Shown one piece after another: positions 55,063-64,000 of a DNA stretch of 64,000 nt. This DNA comes from Flaveria trinervia. Its lineage: Eukaryota; Streptophyta; Magnoliopsida; Asterales; Asteraceae. The stretch's first letter is position 1. Every line of letters starts with the position of its first letter. Below the pieces are notes generated by a model, which saw only the letters and a program-made list of their open reading frames with translations, made no database searches and had not been told where the DNA came from. The translations under genes and the position numbers were made by a program. Location: NCBI GenBank assembly GCA_025506515.1, contig CM046444.1:118730930-118794929 (forward strand), written 5' to 3'.

Positions 55063-55525
55063 GCGCATGGGACCTTCCAGACGCATGAGCATAAAAATTC
55101 TAAGTGTAAAACAGTCTGGTCGCATGGGGACTATTTAGGCGCTTCTGTCCTGTTCAGGCGCTTTGCCACTATGCAGGCGCATGACACCTGTTCAGGCGCA
55201 TCAACACTTAGCCGTTTCAACACTTGGGCGCACGGTCACTATTTAGGCGCATGGCCAACACTTGGGCGCATGGCCAACACTTGGGCGCATGGCCAACACT
55301 TAGGCGCATGGCCAACACTTAGGCGCATGGGCCACTATTTAGGCGCATGTCCAACACTTGGGTGCATGGCCAACACTTAGGCGCATGGGCCACTGTTTAG
55401 GCGCATGTCCAACACTTGGGCGCATGGCCAACACTTAGGCACCTGGCCACTCATGCTAGACGCATGGGCCACTGTTTGGGTGCATGAGCTACCTCTGGGT
55501 GCATGGACCACTGTTCATGTTCATC
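55063..55525 (-). repeat. GCGCATGG motif array, Gyp-C LTR (left copy)
   Basis: About 20 units, many exactly GGCGCATGGCCAACACTT; contains ACTGTTTAGGCGCATG at 55392-55407, the reverse complement of the 16-nt Cop-O core at 28218-28233. Confidence 0.9.
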
Positions 55526-56172
55526 AGAACCTTCTGAAATATTTTCTATGCTACCAACATCACCCGATTATCATTCCAGTGATACCAAGAAAAGATCTAA
55601 CATACTAAGGCCATCTAAGCATGCTACCATCAATATTAACCCATAATCAACACTAAAACATACATACATACATACATACATCATTTCGAACATAAGGCTG
55701 TAGACCCACGGTTACTTTCAACATTTTTACGTATGCATAATAGCCCCAAACAAGTTGAAAATCAATAAAAGAGGGGTTCTAGAACTCACCTTGAGCAGCC
55801 TTTGAGCAACACACTTCCAGTTCGAGACCCATCTTCGATTTAGTTCTTGAATCCCGAAAACAAACACCTAAACACCAAGAACTTCGGTCAAGAACTTGAA
55901 ACCCAGCTAAAACCGAGCTCATAGAAGAGAAGACTTACCTTTGCAGCTGCTTCTTCCTCTTTCTCTCTCTAGAACGGGGGCTCTCTCTTCTTTCTTCCTC
56001 CGAGAGCAAAAGCAGTTTTTTGCTTTTGATATGGGCGACCATGCCCCTTTAACCTTAAAATAATAAGGTTTTGTACTTTGTGCACTTTATCCCCTTCCAC
56101 TTGTGCTCATTATCTATTCTTTCTATTTACTTTTCTTTTTCTTTCGCTTAAATAGAAATTCGGGGTGTTACA

Positions 56173-56640
56173 AGTCTACCCCCCTTAAAGAGGTTTCGTC
56201 CCCGAAACCTGTCACTTCTCGAACAGTTATGGGTAACACTGTCTCACCTCTTCTTTGATCTTGCTCTTAAACTTAGATCCCTTTAGGCTTCACTGCACCC
56301 GCACAAGTGAGACCATCATCCTCCTTAGCCTATTCTCTTCTTCTTATTAATAATGGCCACCAGTTGCTTCTCGTGGTTGGATACTTTGTCTATCTCAGTG
56401 TTCTCTAGTAGCATGATCATATCCTCATCAGTTGAGCTCTTTCTTAGACGAGATGCATGGAACTTTAGATGAATTCCACTTAACCATCGGGTAGCTCCAG
56501 TCGATGTGTCCTTCTCCTACCTGAGCAACAACTAGGAATGACCCTCTACACTTTAGTATTAGCTTTTCTCGACTCCAAACCAAGCAATCCGCTTTCCTGG
56601 CGAAGCCTTCCTCATACTTCATTGTCATAGGTCGTCACCG
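56173..56640 (-). pseudogene. Gyp-C integrase/chromodomain-side remnant
   Basis: Begins with polypurine-like AAGGGGGGTAGACT next to the LTR. Degenerate reading recalls the GPFRIIARVGEVAYR integrase tail as SFLVVAQVGEGHIDW (about 56500-56545). No frame survives. RT and integrase core that should follow are deleted. Confidence 0.6.
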
Positions 56641-56761
56641 AACTCTGGTTGTGCACGGTTGAGCAATCCATCTTCTTGCAACACTTGGGGTTTGAGTCAT
56701 AGACTACTGATCAACTCACCTGAAGATGCATGTCTACCTACCTATGTCTGTCTTGAACAGC

Positions 56762-57345
56762 CTAGCAGGAACAAGCGCTCTCTCTCAATTCTATCGCGCA
56801 ATCCTCTAGGGCATTAGGTAACCTGGTAGACTTACTAATAGCAATCCTTACATCGAAGGGCTCAACGATCTTCCTACCCCTAACGTGCAACTTAAAACAG
56901 AAAATAGCGGCAACAAAACTACAAGCGTCACAATTAAAGCATAGATGCATAAATCTAAACTTGCAAGAACGTACCTGACGTTACCTCGGAGTCCGCTCCA
57001 GCCTCCTCTCGATCATGTCAAAAGCTCTAGCCTTCACCCTCTGTTCCCTTTCCTTGCACCGGAGCTTCCTGCTTTCGACTTCTTACAATCCCTGCTCAGG
57101 TGTCCAGTCTCGCCACAGTCGTAGCACTTAGCCGTGCAACAATCCCTCGCCCGGTGGCCTTCCTTCCCGCACTGGAAACAGGCGTTCAGTCCCCACTTGC
57201 ATTCCCCCTTATGGCCTCTACCGTACTTTTTGCATACTTCTCATTTTCTTTCTATTCTTTTCCGATCATCGTCCCTCGACGTCGTACCTTCATACACAAA
57301 TCCACCATCATTGTCTCGCCTTCCTTTCCCCTTCTTAACATAGGC
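56762..57345 (-). pseudogene. Gyp-C nucleocapsid knuckles and protease remnant
   Basis: Minus-strand text at about 57080-57220 encodes paired CCHC knuckles in decayed form (CFQCGKEGHRARDC and CYDCGETGHLSRDC). 56762-56950 resembles the segment between protease and RT (PFDVRIAISKSTRLP, compare Gyp-A near 4080-4130). Several stops. Confidence 0.65.
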
Positions 57346-58282
57346 TCGCTCCTCCCCTTCATCTGTCATCGCCATCTCCTCCGCTCGTCGTACAACCTTC
57401 CCGCCAAGTCAACTGCCAACCTAAACGTGCTTGGTTGGGCAGCGATCATGTGCCTACGGATGTCCGCCGGCAATCCTGAATATACCTCTTGATCTTCCAC
57501 GAAAGAGGTGTCACCTGATCCAGCACCATACGTGCTATCTTGTTGAACTTCATGGTGTATTGTTGATGTGTCAGGTTCCCGCCTCCAGTTGCAAGAACTC
57601 CCTCTCAACCTTGTCCATCTCTCGGTGAGGATAGAACTCCTCAATAACCAACTTCTTCAGCTCCGACCATCTCATTCTCTCAATAGCTTTGCTACCCTCG
57701 GCTAGGACTATATCGTCCCACCAGCATAGAGCCGAGTCCACAAAAGAATGGGCAGCAAACTTTACTTTCTGATCCTCCGACACTCGCTGATATTCAATAC
57801 CGCTTCCATTTCTCTCGCTCCTCCCCTTCATCTGTCATCGCCATCGCCCCCCGCTCATCGTACAACCTTCCCGCCAGGTCAACTGCCGACCTAAACGTGC
57901 TCGGTCGGGCAACGATCATGTGCCTACGGATGTCCGCCGGCAAGCCCTGAATATACCTCTTGATCTTTCGCGAAAGAGGTGTCACCTGATCTAGCACCAG
58001 ACGTGCCATCTCGTTGAACTTCATGGTGTATTGTTGATGTGTCAGGTTCCCGCCTCCAGTTGCAGGTACTCCCTCTCAACCTTATCCATCTCTCGGGAGG
58101 ATAGAACTCCTCAATAACCAACTTCTTCAGCTCTGACCATCTCATTCTCCCAATAGCTCTGCTACCCTCGGCTAGGACTATTGTCTCACCAGCATAGAGT
58201 CGAGTCCACAAAAGAATGGGCAGCAAACTTTACTTTCTGATCCTCCTGACACTCGCTGATATTCAATACCGCTTCCATCTCT
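57345..58282. repeat. 469-bp tandem duplication within Gyp-C gag
   Basis: CTCGCTCCTCCCCTTCATCT recurs at 57345 and 57814, and the following sequence is repeated to about 58282 with few differences, duplicating the capsid segment SELKKLVIEEFYPHRE and the KIKRYIQGLPADIRRHM block. It disrupts gag; no equivalent exists in Gyp-A. Confidence 0.88.
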
Positions 58283-58740
58283 ACCCATCGGTGAGCTGTA
58301 GCAGCAGTGTCGTTTCCATCAAAAGTTGGGGGCTTGCATCGTTGAAACGCCCCATAGTTACAGCCTCGTGCCGCCTCCGGCGTAGGCTCTTCCTCTTTTT
58401 CCTCTTCGTCATTGAAGAAAACCGTTTCAGTCTTGGGTCGTCTCCTTTTGCCCGAAGGTCTACCCATTTCCTGTCTCTCCCAATCTCTAACAGCCTTTAA
58501 AACTTCGGTCACCACAGATGGTAGGATCGTCTGTATGACCTGATGCATTTCCTCCACGACTTCCTTTCTCATCGAGGCCCTCTGATTAGCATTCTCATCA
58601 CCGCCCTCCTGATAAGGGGTCTCGGGTTCTTCATGAACTACTCTTTCAGTCTCAGACCTTCCTCTTGTGACCCGTGGTTCCGCACCACGTCCACCGCCAC
58701 CTCCACCTCATGAAGCTTTCGAAGATCTACCGCCAACCAT
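57346..58740 (-). pseudogene. Gyp-C gag
   Basis: Start ATG 58740 (MVGGRSSKAS, then a TGA) equals the Gyp-A gag start. It continues with VVEEMHQVIQTILPSVVTEV (about 58500-58560), RCKPPTFDGNDTAATAHRWV (about 58290-58350) and KFAAHSFVDSTLCWWDD, then the duplicated capsid part. Frameshifts at the duplication borders and an early stop prevent expression of a full capsid. Confidence 0.85.
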
Positions 58741-59091
58741 CTCCTAACACACTATAAGATTCAAACACTAACGCGGTCATTCAAGGTAATAACTCAGTTT
58801 ATGTCAAGTATAGTAAGTCCCTAATTATAGTGGCTAGTTGTGATTAGCCACTTACTTTACTCTTCATACCCAAAGCATTTCCTGTCCCAACTACATCAGT
58901 ATCTAAATCTACACACAAGCCACATAACATGCGCACATAATGCCGGTTAACGTTAACTTACTTTAAACGTTTACATAAAACCTTTACCTGCAGGAACGTA
59001 GCTACTAGGACTGGTATCCCTTTCCTTTTAGTCCCATTCTCAGTTTAAGACTAGGTTTTTCAAAATATTTACCCAATTCACTTAAACTTTT

Positions 59092-59104
59092 GCTCTGATA
59101 CCAA
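59092..59104 (-). other. Gyp-C primer-binding site (tRNA-iMet)
   Basis: Element-sense TTGGTATCAGAGC right after the 5' LTR end; perfect initiator-tRNA-Met match. Confidence 0.88.
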
Positions 59105-59106
59105 CT

Positions 59107-61693
59107 TGTAAGGCCCCGTTCCCGGGCACCTCACATTTGGTCATTCATTGCACATAAAACATTATAAAACGTACATTTATTTTGTAGCGGAATTCAAAAC
59201 TTTCATTAATAACTAAAAACATGTCATTTCATTTATTTACAACTTTGTTTTCATCTCAAAATACAAAGACATGTCAAAATACGGATGCCAGCTTCAAAAT
59301 GCTCCCAGTAGCTTATGCATCCATGCCTGCAACTCCTCAACATCAACAAATACCTGCCAACTATCATGCATACAAAAGTCAGCGACGCTGAGTGAGTTCT
59401 AGTTTTTATAATAAAATATTTTACTTTCGTTAAAACCATCCTTTACTTTATTTCAAATCATACTATACTTTACAATTGTTCGTGATCATGCATCATACGT
59501 ACATATAGATAATATTATTATTATCTTCATCATTATGTTCATTAACTTCGTTTATTCAACGTGTTACATTACCGTTCACTTCTCTTTCTAGATCCGGTCA
59601 GACTAACAAGGATCCTATTTAGTACATTATTACGATAATTCATTAACGTTCATTTATCTCTTGCTCATTACTCTTTATTACTCGAATCTTGTCTCGTGCA
59701 ATATCCCCGACTCATGCTCGAAAGCTGATGTTGTGCCGGGGCCTGCTCATAAACCCCCGACTCATGTCGAAGACTGACATAGCACCAGGATACGCGACAA
59801 AGATCCCATATGAGTCAATCACAGGGATTGAACTCTATCCGAGTCTGTTGCAACACAAAGTCGCTCACCTCATTATCTTGTCTCATGCAATACCCGACTG
59901 ATGTCCGAAGACTGATCTGTGCAGGGGCCTGATAAACAAACCCCCGACTCATGTCCAAAGACTGACACAGTACCGGGATACGCGACACAGATCTCATCAT
60001 CCGTCACTTTCGTCATATGCAATACCCCCGACTCATGTCCGAAGACTGATACTGTGCCGGGGCCTGAACACAAACCCCCGACTCATGTCCAAAGACTGAC
60101 ACAACATCGTGATACCGATCTGCATCCTGTCTCATGCAATACCCCCGACTCATGTCCGAAGATTGATACTGTGTCGGGGCCTGATAAACAAACCCCCGAC
60201 TCATGTCCGAAGACTGACACAGTACCAGAGTACGCGATAAGGACCTCTTTCGAGTCTGTTGCGACACAGAGTCGCTCACCTCATACATATGCTTGCAAGC
60301 CTTTCGTTCGTTCATTCATTTATTCATGCATGCATTCATTCATTACGTTCCTCTTTTCATTATCTTTCACTTTACGTTACATAATACTTTCATTACATTC
60401 ATTAACATTCCACGCAAAGCCAATGGAAGACATACATACATAATAGGGAACATATTCATAATCATAAACATACACCATCACCATACAGGCAACATCATAC
60501 ATGCATAACACACATCAAACATAAGTCATCACATCATAACCAGGCCTATCTCCCCATATTACCCCCTTAAACCACTTAGAAAACCTTAAGTCCGAATTGG
60601 GTGCATGAGACCTTCCAGGCGCATGAGCATAAAAATTCTAAGTGTAAAACAGTCTAGGCGCATGGGCACTATTTAGGCGCTTCTGCCCTGTTCAGGCGCT
60701 TTGCCACTATGCAGGCGCATGACACCTGTTCAGGCGTATCAACACTTAGTCGTTTCAACACTTGGGTGCACGGGCAATATTTAGGCGCATGGCCAACACT
60801 TGGGCGCATGGCCAACACTTGGGCGCATGGCCAACACTTAGGGCATGGGCCACTGTTTAGGCGCATGTCCAACACTTGGGCGCATGGCCAACACTTAGGC
60901 GCATGGGCCACTGTTTAGGCACATGTCCAATACTTGGGCGCATGGCCAACACTTAGGCGCCTAGCCACTCATGCTGGACACATGGGCCACTATTGGGCGC
61001 ATGAGCCACCTCTGGGCGCATGGACCACTGTTCATGTTCATCAGAACCTTTTGAAATATTTTCTATGCTACCAACATCACCCTATTATCATTCCAGTGAT
61101 ACCCAAGCACAGATCTAACATACTAAGGCCATTTAAGCATGCTAACCATTAATATTAACCCATAGTCAACACTAAAACATACATAGATACATACATTTTT
61201 GAACATAAGGCTGTAGACCCACGATTACTTTCAAAATTTTTACTTAGTATGCATAATAGCCCCAAACAAGTTGAAAATCAGTAAAAGAGGGGTTCTAGAA
61301 ACTCACCTTGAGCAGCCTTTGAGCAACACACTTCCAGTTCGAGACCCACCTTCAATTCAGCTCTTGAAACCTGAAAACAAACACTAAACACCAAGAACTT
61401 CGGTCAAGAACTCGAAACCCAGCTGAAACCGAGCTCATAGAAGAGAATACTTACCTTTGTAGCTGCTTCTTCCTCTTTCTCTCTCTAGAACCGGGACTCT
61501 CTCTCTCTTCTTTCTTCCTCCGAGAGCAAAAGCAGCTTTCTGCTTTTGATATGGGCGACCGTGCCCCTTTAAACCTTAAAATAATAAGGTTTTGTACTTT
61601 GTGCACTTTATCCCCCTCCATTTGTGCTCATTATCTATTCTTTCTATTTACTTTTCTTTTCCTTTCGCTTAAATAGAAATTCGGGGTGTTACA
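59107..61693 (-). repeat. Gyp-C 5' LTR (2587 bp)
   Basis: Complete copy with element-sense TGTAACACCCCGAATTTC at 61693 and GGGGCCTTACA at 59107. Includes a TATTTAAGCG box close to the start, two strong splice-donor-like sites (AAAGGTAAGTATT near 61455 and the GTGAGTTTCTAG block at 61281-61307), the GCGCATGG array (about 60595-61027) and the tandem repeat (about 59695-60285). Confidence 0.93.
60595..61027 (-). repeat. GCGCATGG motif array, Gyp-C LTR (right copy)
   Basis: Paralogous to 55063-55525 with a few units lost or changed. ACTGTTTAGGCGCATG at 60852-60867 matches the Cop-O core exactly. Confidence 0.9.
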
Positions 61694-62402
61694 CTTTCCA
61701 AGGTGAGACTTTCAACATAACTTTATCACCCCCCTGGAACTCAATCGGTCTACGTCATTTATCAGCATACGATTTTTGCCTGTCTTTAGCTGCTTTCATA
61801 AAGGCCTTGATCCTTCCCAGCTTCTCAGTCATAGCCTCGACCACCTCCACGCTCCCTAATTCTTTTTTATTGATATCACCCCAACAAACTACTGTTCTAC
61901 ATCTCCTACCGTATAGCATCTCATAAGGAGGCATACCAATGTTGGCATGATAATTGTTGTTATATGAGAACTTAGCTAACGGTAAGTGGTCATCCCAACT
62001 TCCTCCAAAATCAATGATGCATGCCCGAAGCATATCTTCCAGCGTCTGAATCGTCCTCTCCGACTAACCATCCATTTGAGGATGATAAGTCGTGCTAATA
62101 TGTAACCTCGTCCCCATTGCGTCGTGGAATTTCTTCCAAAATTTAGATGTAAACCGGGTGTCACGATCAGACACAATAGACACCAGCACACCATAACAAG
62201 TTACAATCTCTTTAATGGGCAGATCCGGCAACCTCTCAGATGAATAAGTCTTGTGAATCGGTAAGAAGTGAGCACTCTTCATCAAACGGTCAACTATCAC
62301 CCATATTGCATCATAACCTCGTGTAGTACACGTCATTTTCGTAATAAAATCCATGGTGATGTGCTCCCACTTCCACTCCAGTATATCCAAAGGTTGGATC
62401 GT
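61694..62402 (-). pseudogene. Gyp-B integrase core, interrupted
   Basis: Resumes the integrase at the other side of Gyp-C: MKAAKDRQKSYADK (about 61755-61800), FGGSWDDHLPLAKFSYNNNY (about 61945-62015), SDRDTRFTSKFWKKFHDAMG (about 62115-62175), VIVDRLMKSAHFLPIHKT and ITMDFITKM (about 62325-62350). The DDE residues D, D are present, and the frame is open for 115 codons (62064-62411). Better kept than the Gyp-A copy. Confidence 0.88.
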
Positions 62403-63479
62403 AATAAACACCTATGAATCAAAACATAAACAATGTCAACTTGTTCTACAATATTAACGATGTAAAATCAAGCATTTAGATCAATTAAATATTGAAATAT
62501 TGACTCATGATCACACGCTAGTGCTTGAATGAGCGAAAGGCGATAGATTCATAACTTGTTGCCCAACGCCTATAGTAAACCCACGCCTTTCTCCCAACAC
62601 ATTTTTCAAACATTTCATCTAATCTATGGGCTCTCCTCTTTCTTCGACCACACTTTTCGTTCCATTATATTCTTTTTAATTAGTTCCTTATAAAACAAGA
62701 AAACAAAACATTAATTACCTTAATATTTTACTAAAACAGTAACAAAATCACAATAAAAACCAACCAGCCTTGATACACTCCATATATATTAGTATACTAT
62801 AATTCATCCGAGTGACATATAGCCTAAAGGTTAACACTTTAAGTCCATGTCGTGTGTTTGGGTCAATTTGACCCATTTAAACTAAAAACTAGATCATTTA
62901 AATTTATTCGACTTTTAGTTTAAATAGGTCTAAATGACCCGAACACACATTAATGCACTTAACACATCAAACCATTAGTCTATTAGTCATTTTGATCATT
63001 TAAGACTTATAATAATTGGTTCGAGTCAAATAAACTTGATATACAGATGCCCTAGGATACCTAGATGCCTAGATGCACACAATACAGGGATTGTTTGCCC
63101 CTGATTTTCAATAGCCAAATGTTGGTACCCCTAACCTAATCAAAAAATATCTAATGCAAACATTTAAAATAGACTACCTTATAAGTGGTATAGGTCAAAT
63201 ACACTTAACACATCTAACATTTAGTTTAACCTGAGCCTACTTTAATAAAACTAAAATATGCAACTGAAAGTATAATCAGGTTATTTAGTTTACTTACCCA
63301 ATCAGCTTCAGCTTCCTTAATCAATCATCCACCTTTGGTATACATATTTCCCAATGTTTAATCTAACCGGTTTCCTCTCCTTTGTAAACAACAAAATACC
63401 ATTTAAGATAACTGAAAAAATACTAATTAGCAATTTTGGATATCAATGATATTTTCCTACTTGTTGATATTACCTTTGC
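62403..63479. other. AT-rich region, nothing recognised
   Basis: Starts where Gyp-B similarity ends. Has a stretch of short palindromic-looking text about TTTAAACTAAAAACTAG / CTTTTAGTTTAAATAGG (62875-62930), roughly self-complementary. No gene seen. Confidence 0.45.
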
Positions 63480-64000
63480 GTGTAAAGGCTACTCCCATGA
63501 AAAGTCTGGTACCTTTTGCTTTGATTTGTTTTTTATATTGGTGGTTGATCGCTTCTTGAACTCTTCATTACAAACATGATCAATTAGCTTTTCTTAATTT
63601 TCTAGGTTTATACCGTCCGGTAGATTTTGCCTTGCCACATGCTCGTTTTCATAACCCCCAAGATTGATAAACTTTGTCTTCATGTTTTTCCAGCCTGTGT
63701 ACAACTTTTACGATATGTTGTGATCCCTTCTACAATCCATGGTAGTGCAGGCTAGATTTGTGGCTCTCGAGATCAAAACATTCATGCCAAAGATCCATCC
63801 AATTAGAAGATAATGAATTTGAAATGCAAATAAACATTAAATATAATACTTGCCTCTAGAAAATGATATAGGTCCGCCTTATGCTGGTCAGGTTCTTGAT
63901 CCCAACTAGTATAATGGAAACCACCAGCTCCTACGCTATTTCTAATTTCCCTAATCCAACTTTTGTAGTTTTCTCCAATCCTTTTATATTGTTTACTAGA
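63480..64000 (-). pseudogene. Possible Transposase_24 (CACTA-associated) fragment
   Basis: Minus-strand reading: KRIGENYKSWIREIRNSVGA (about 63925-63990) and DQEPDQHKADLYHFLEA (about 63850-63905), then in a second block FINLGGYENEHVARQNLPDG, a stop in place of a likely Trp, EKLIDHVCNEEFKKRSTTN and KNKSKQKVPDF (about 63520-63680). The pattern of W, EEFKKRS and NKSKQ resembles Transposase_24 proteins from memory. Not supported by any database result. Cut by the window end. Confidence 0.4.

Larger units (their letters stand above)
51681..56172 (-). repeat. Gyp-C 3' LTR, interrupted by solo LTR Gyp-D
   Basis: Pieces 51681-52038 and 53883-56172 total about 2648 bp and align to 59107-61693. About 50 bp with TTCGTGGCACTCAGCCACG (near 54030) are absent from the other copy. 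Element-sense start TGTAACACCCCGAATTTC. Confidence 0.92.
51681..61693 (-). mobile_element. Gyp-C: large-LTR, internally deleted Gypsy element
   Basis: Both LTRs (51681-56172, interrupted by Gyp-D; 59107-61693), target duplication CTTTC (51676-51680 and 61694-61698), primer site, gag and zinc knuckles, a protease remnant and a chromodomain-side remnant are present. RT, RNase H and most of integrase are absent, leaving only 2.9 kb of internal sequence, so the element depended on enzymes from others. The insertion site is inside the Gyp-B integrase. Confidence 0.93.
49197..62402 (-). mobile_element. Gyp-B: Tekay-like Gypsy, split by Gyp-C, 5' part lost
   Basis: The minus-strand 3' LTR (49197-51253) is followed in reverse by chromodomain and integrase C-terminus (to 51680). 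Then the sequence jumps across Gyp-C (51681-61693) and the integrase continues at 61694-62402. RT, gag and the 5' LTR are missing; similarity to Gyp-A stops near GGTTGGATC at 62402. The break is a truncation by deletion or rearrangement, as there is no matching target duplication (left flank TCTTA, 49192-49196). Confidence 0.9.

Noticed and set aside
55171..55608. Open frames rich in HLGAWPTLGRMANTWAHGQ that look like a repeat protein
   Set aside because: Direct translation of the GCGCATGGCCAACACTT array on the non-coding strand of the LTR; the partner LTR breaks the frame.

Overview
The window looks like a transposon-packed intergenic stretch of a dicot nuclear genome. It is AT-rich, every recognisable coding region belongs to a plant retrotransposon or to one broken receptor-kinase gene, and all readable primer-binding sites match plant initiator tRNA-Met. 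The Asteraceae are my best guess for the family. This rests on my recollection that Copia elements of that family carry a third ORF like the two seen here; it is inference, not a database result.

Layout. (1) 1-7944: Gyp-A, a minus-strand Ty3/Gypsy chromovirus (Tekay-like, with chromodomain), whose 3' LTR is cut by the window edge. It sits in the gag of Cop-O. (2) 7945-about 32995: Cop-O, an old plus-strand SIRE/Maximus-type Copia element, full of stops. Its reverse transcriptase is split twice: by an unclassified 972-bp insert (11726-12697) and by Cop-I (13122-25535), a younger complete minus-strand SIRE-type Copia with near-identical LTRs and a perfect AAGAT target duplication. Both Copia elements carry a third ORF downstream of pol, and each has a motif array plus a TATA-like box in the pol-to-ORF3 spacer. 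(3) 33227-41361: a minus-strand G-type lectin receptor-like kinase pseudogene, split in its extracellular exon by Cop-R (35694-40439). Cop-R is a short-LTR Ale/Retrofit-type Copia with unusual TA...CT termini and identical LTRs. (4) 41362-49196: sequence with few genes, holding an inverted-repeat element, an unrecognised exon set, a Helitron-like end pair, a transposase-like C-terminus and an LTR-like segment. (5) 49197-62402: a three-level Gypsy nest. Gyp-B has its integrase split by Gyp-C (51681-61693, TSD CTTTC), and one LTR of Gyp-C holds solo LTR Gyp-D (52039-53877, TSD CATAC). (6) 62403-64000: mostly unassigned, ending in a degenerate Transposase_24-like fragment.

The least ordinary signal lies in non-coding parts of the elements. 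Arrays of a short CATGCGCC/CATACGCC-type motif recur at matching places in four Gypsy LTR families, and a 16-nt exact core (CATGCGCCTAAACAGT in element sense) is also found in the Copia Cop-O spacer. Cop-I carries a different motif, CTTCCGAAG/CTTCGGAAG, in its LTRs, at the end of its gag and, as 11 copies partly paired into hairpins, upstream of its third ORF. I read these as candidate cis-regulatory or RNA-structural modules of the retrotransposons; function is untested. No rRNA, tRNA or CRISPR array was recognised, and no intact host gene was found.
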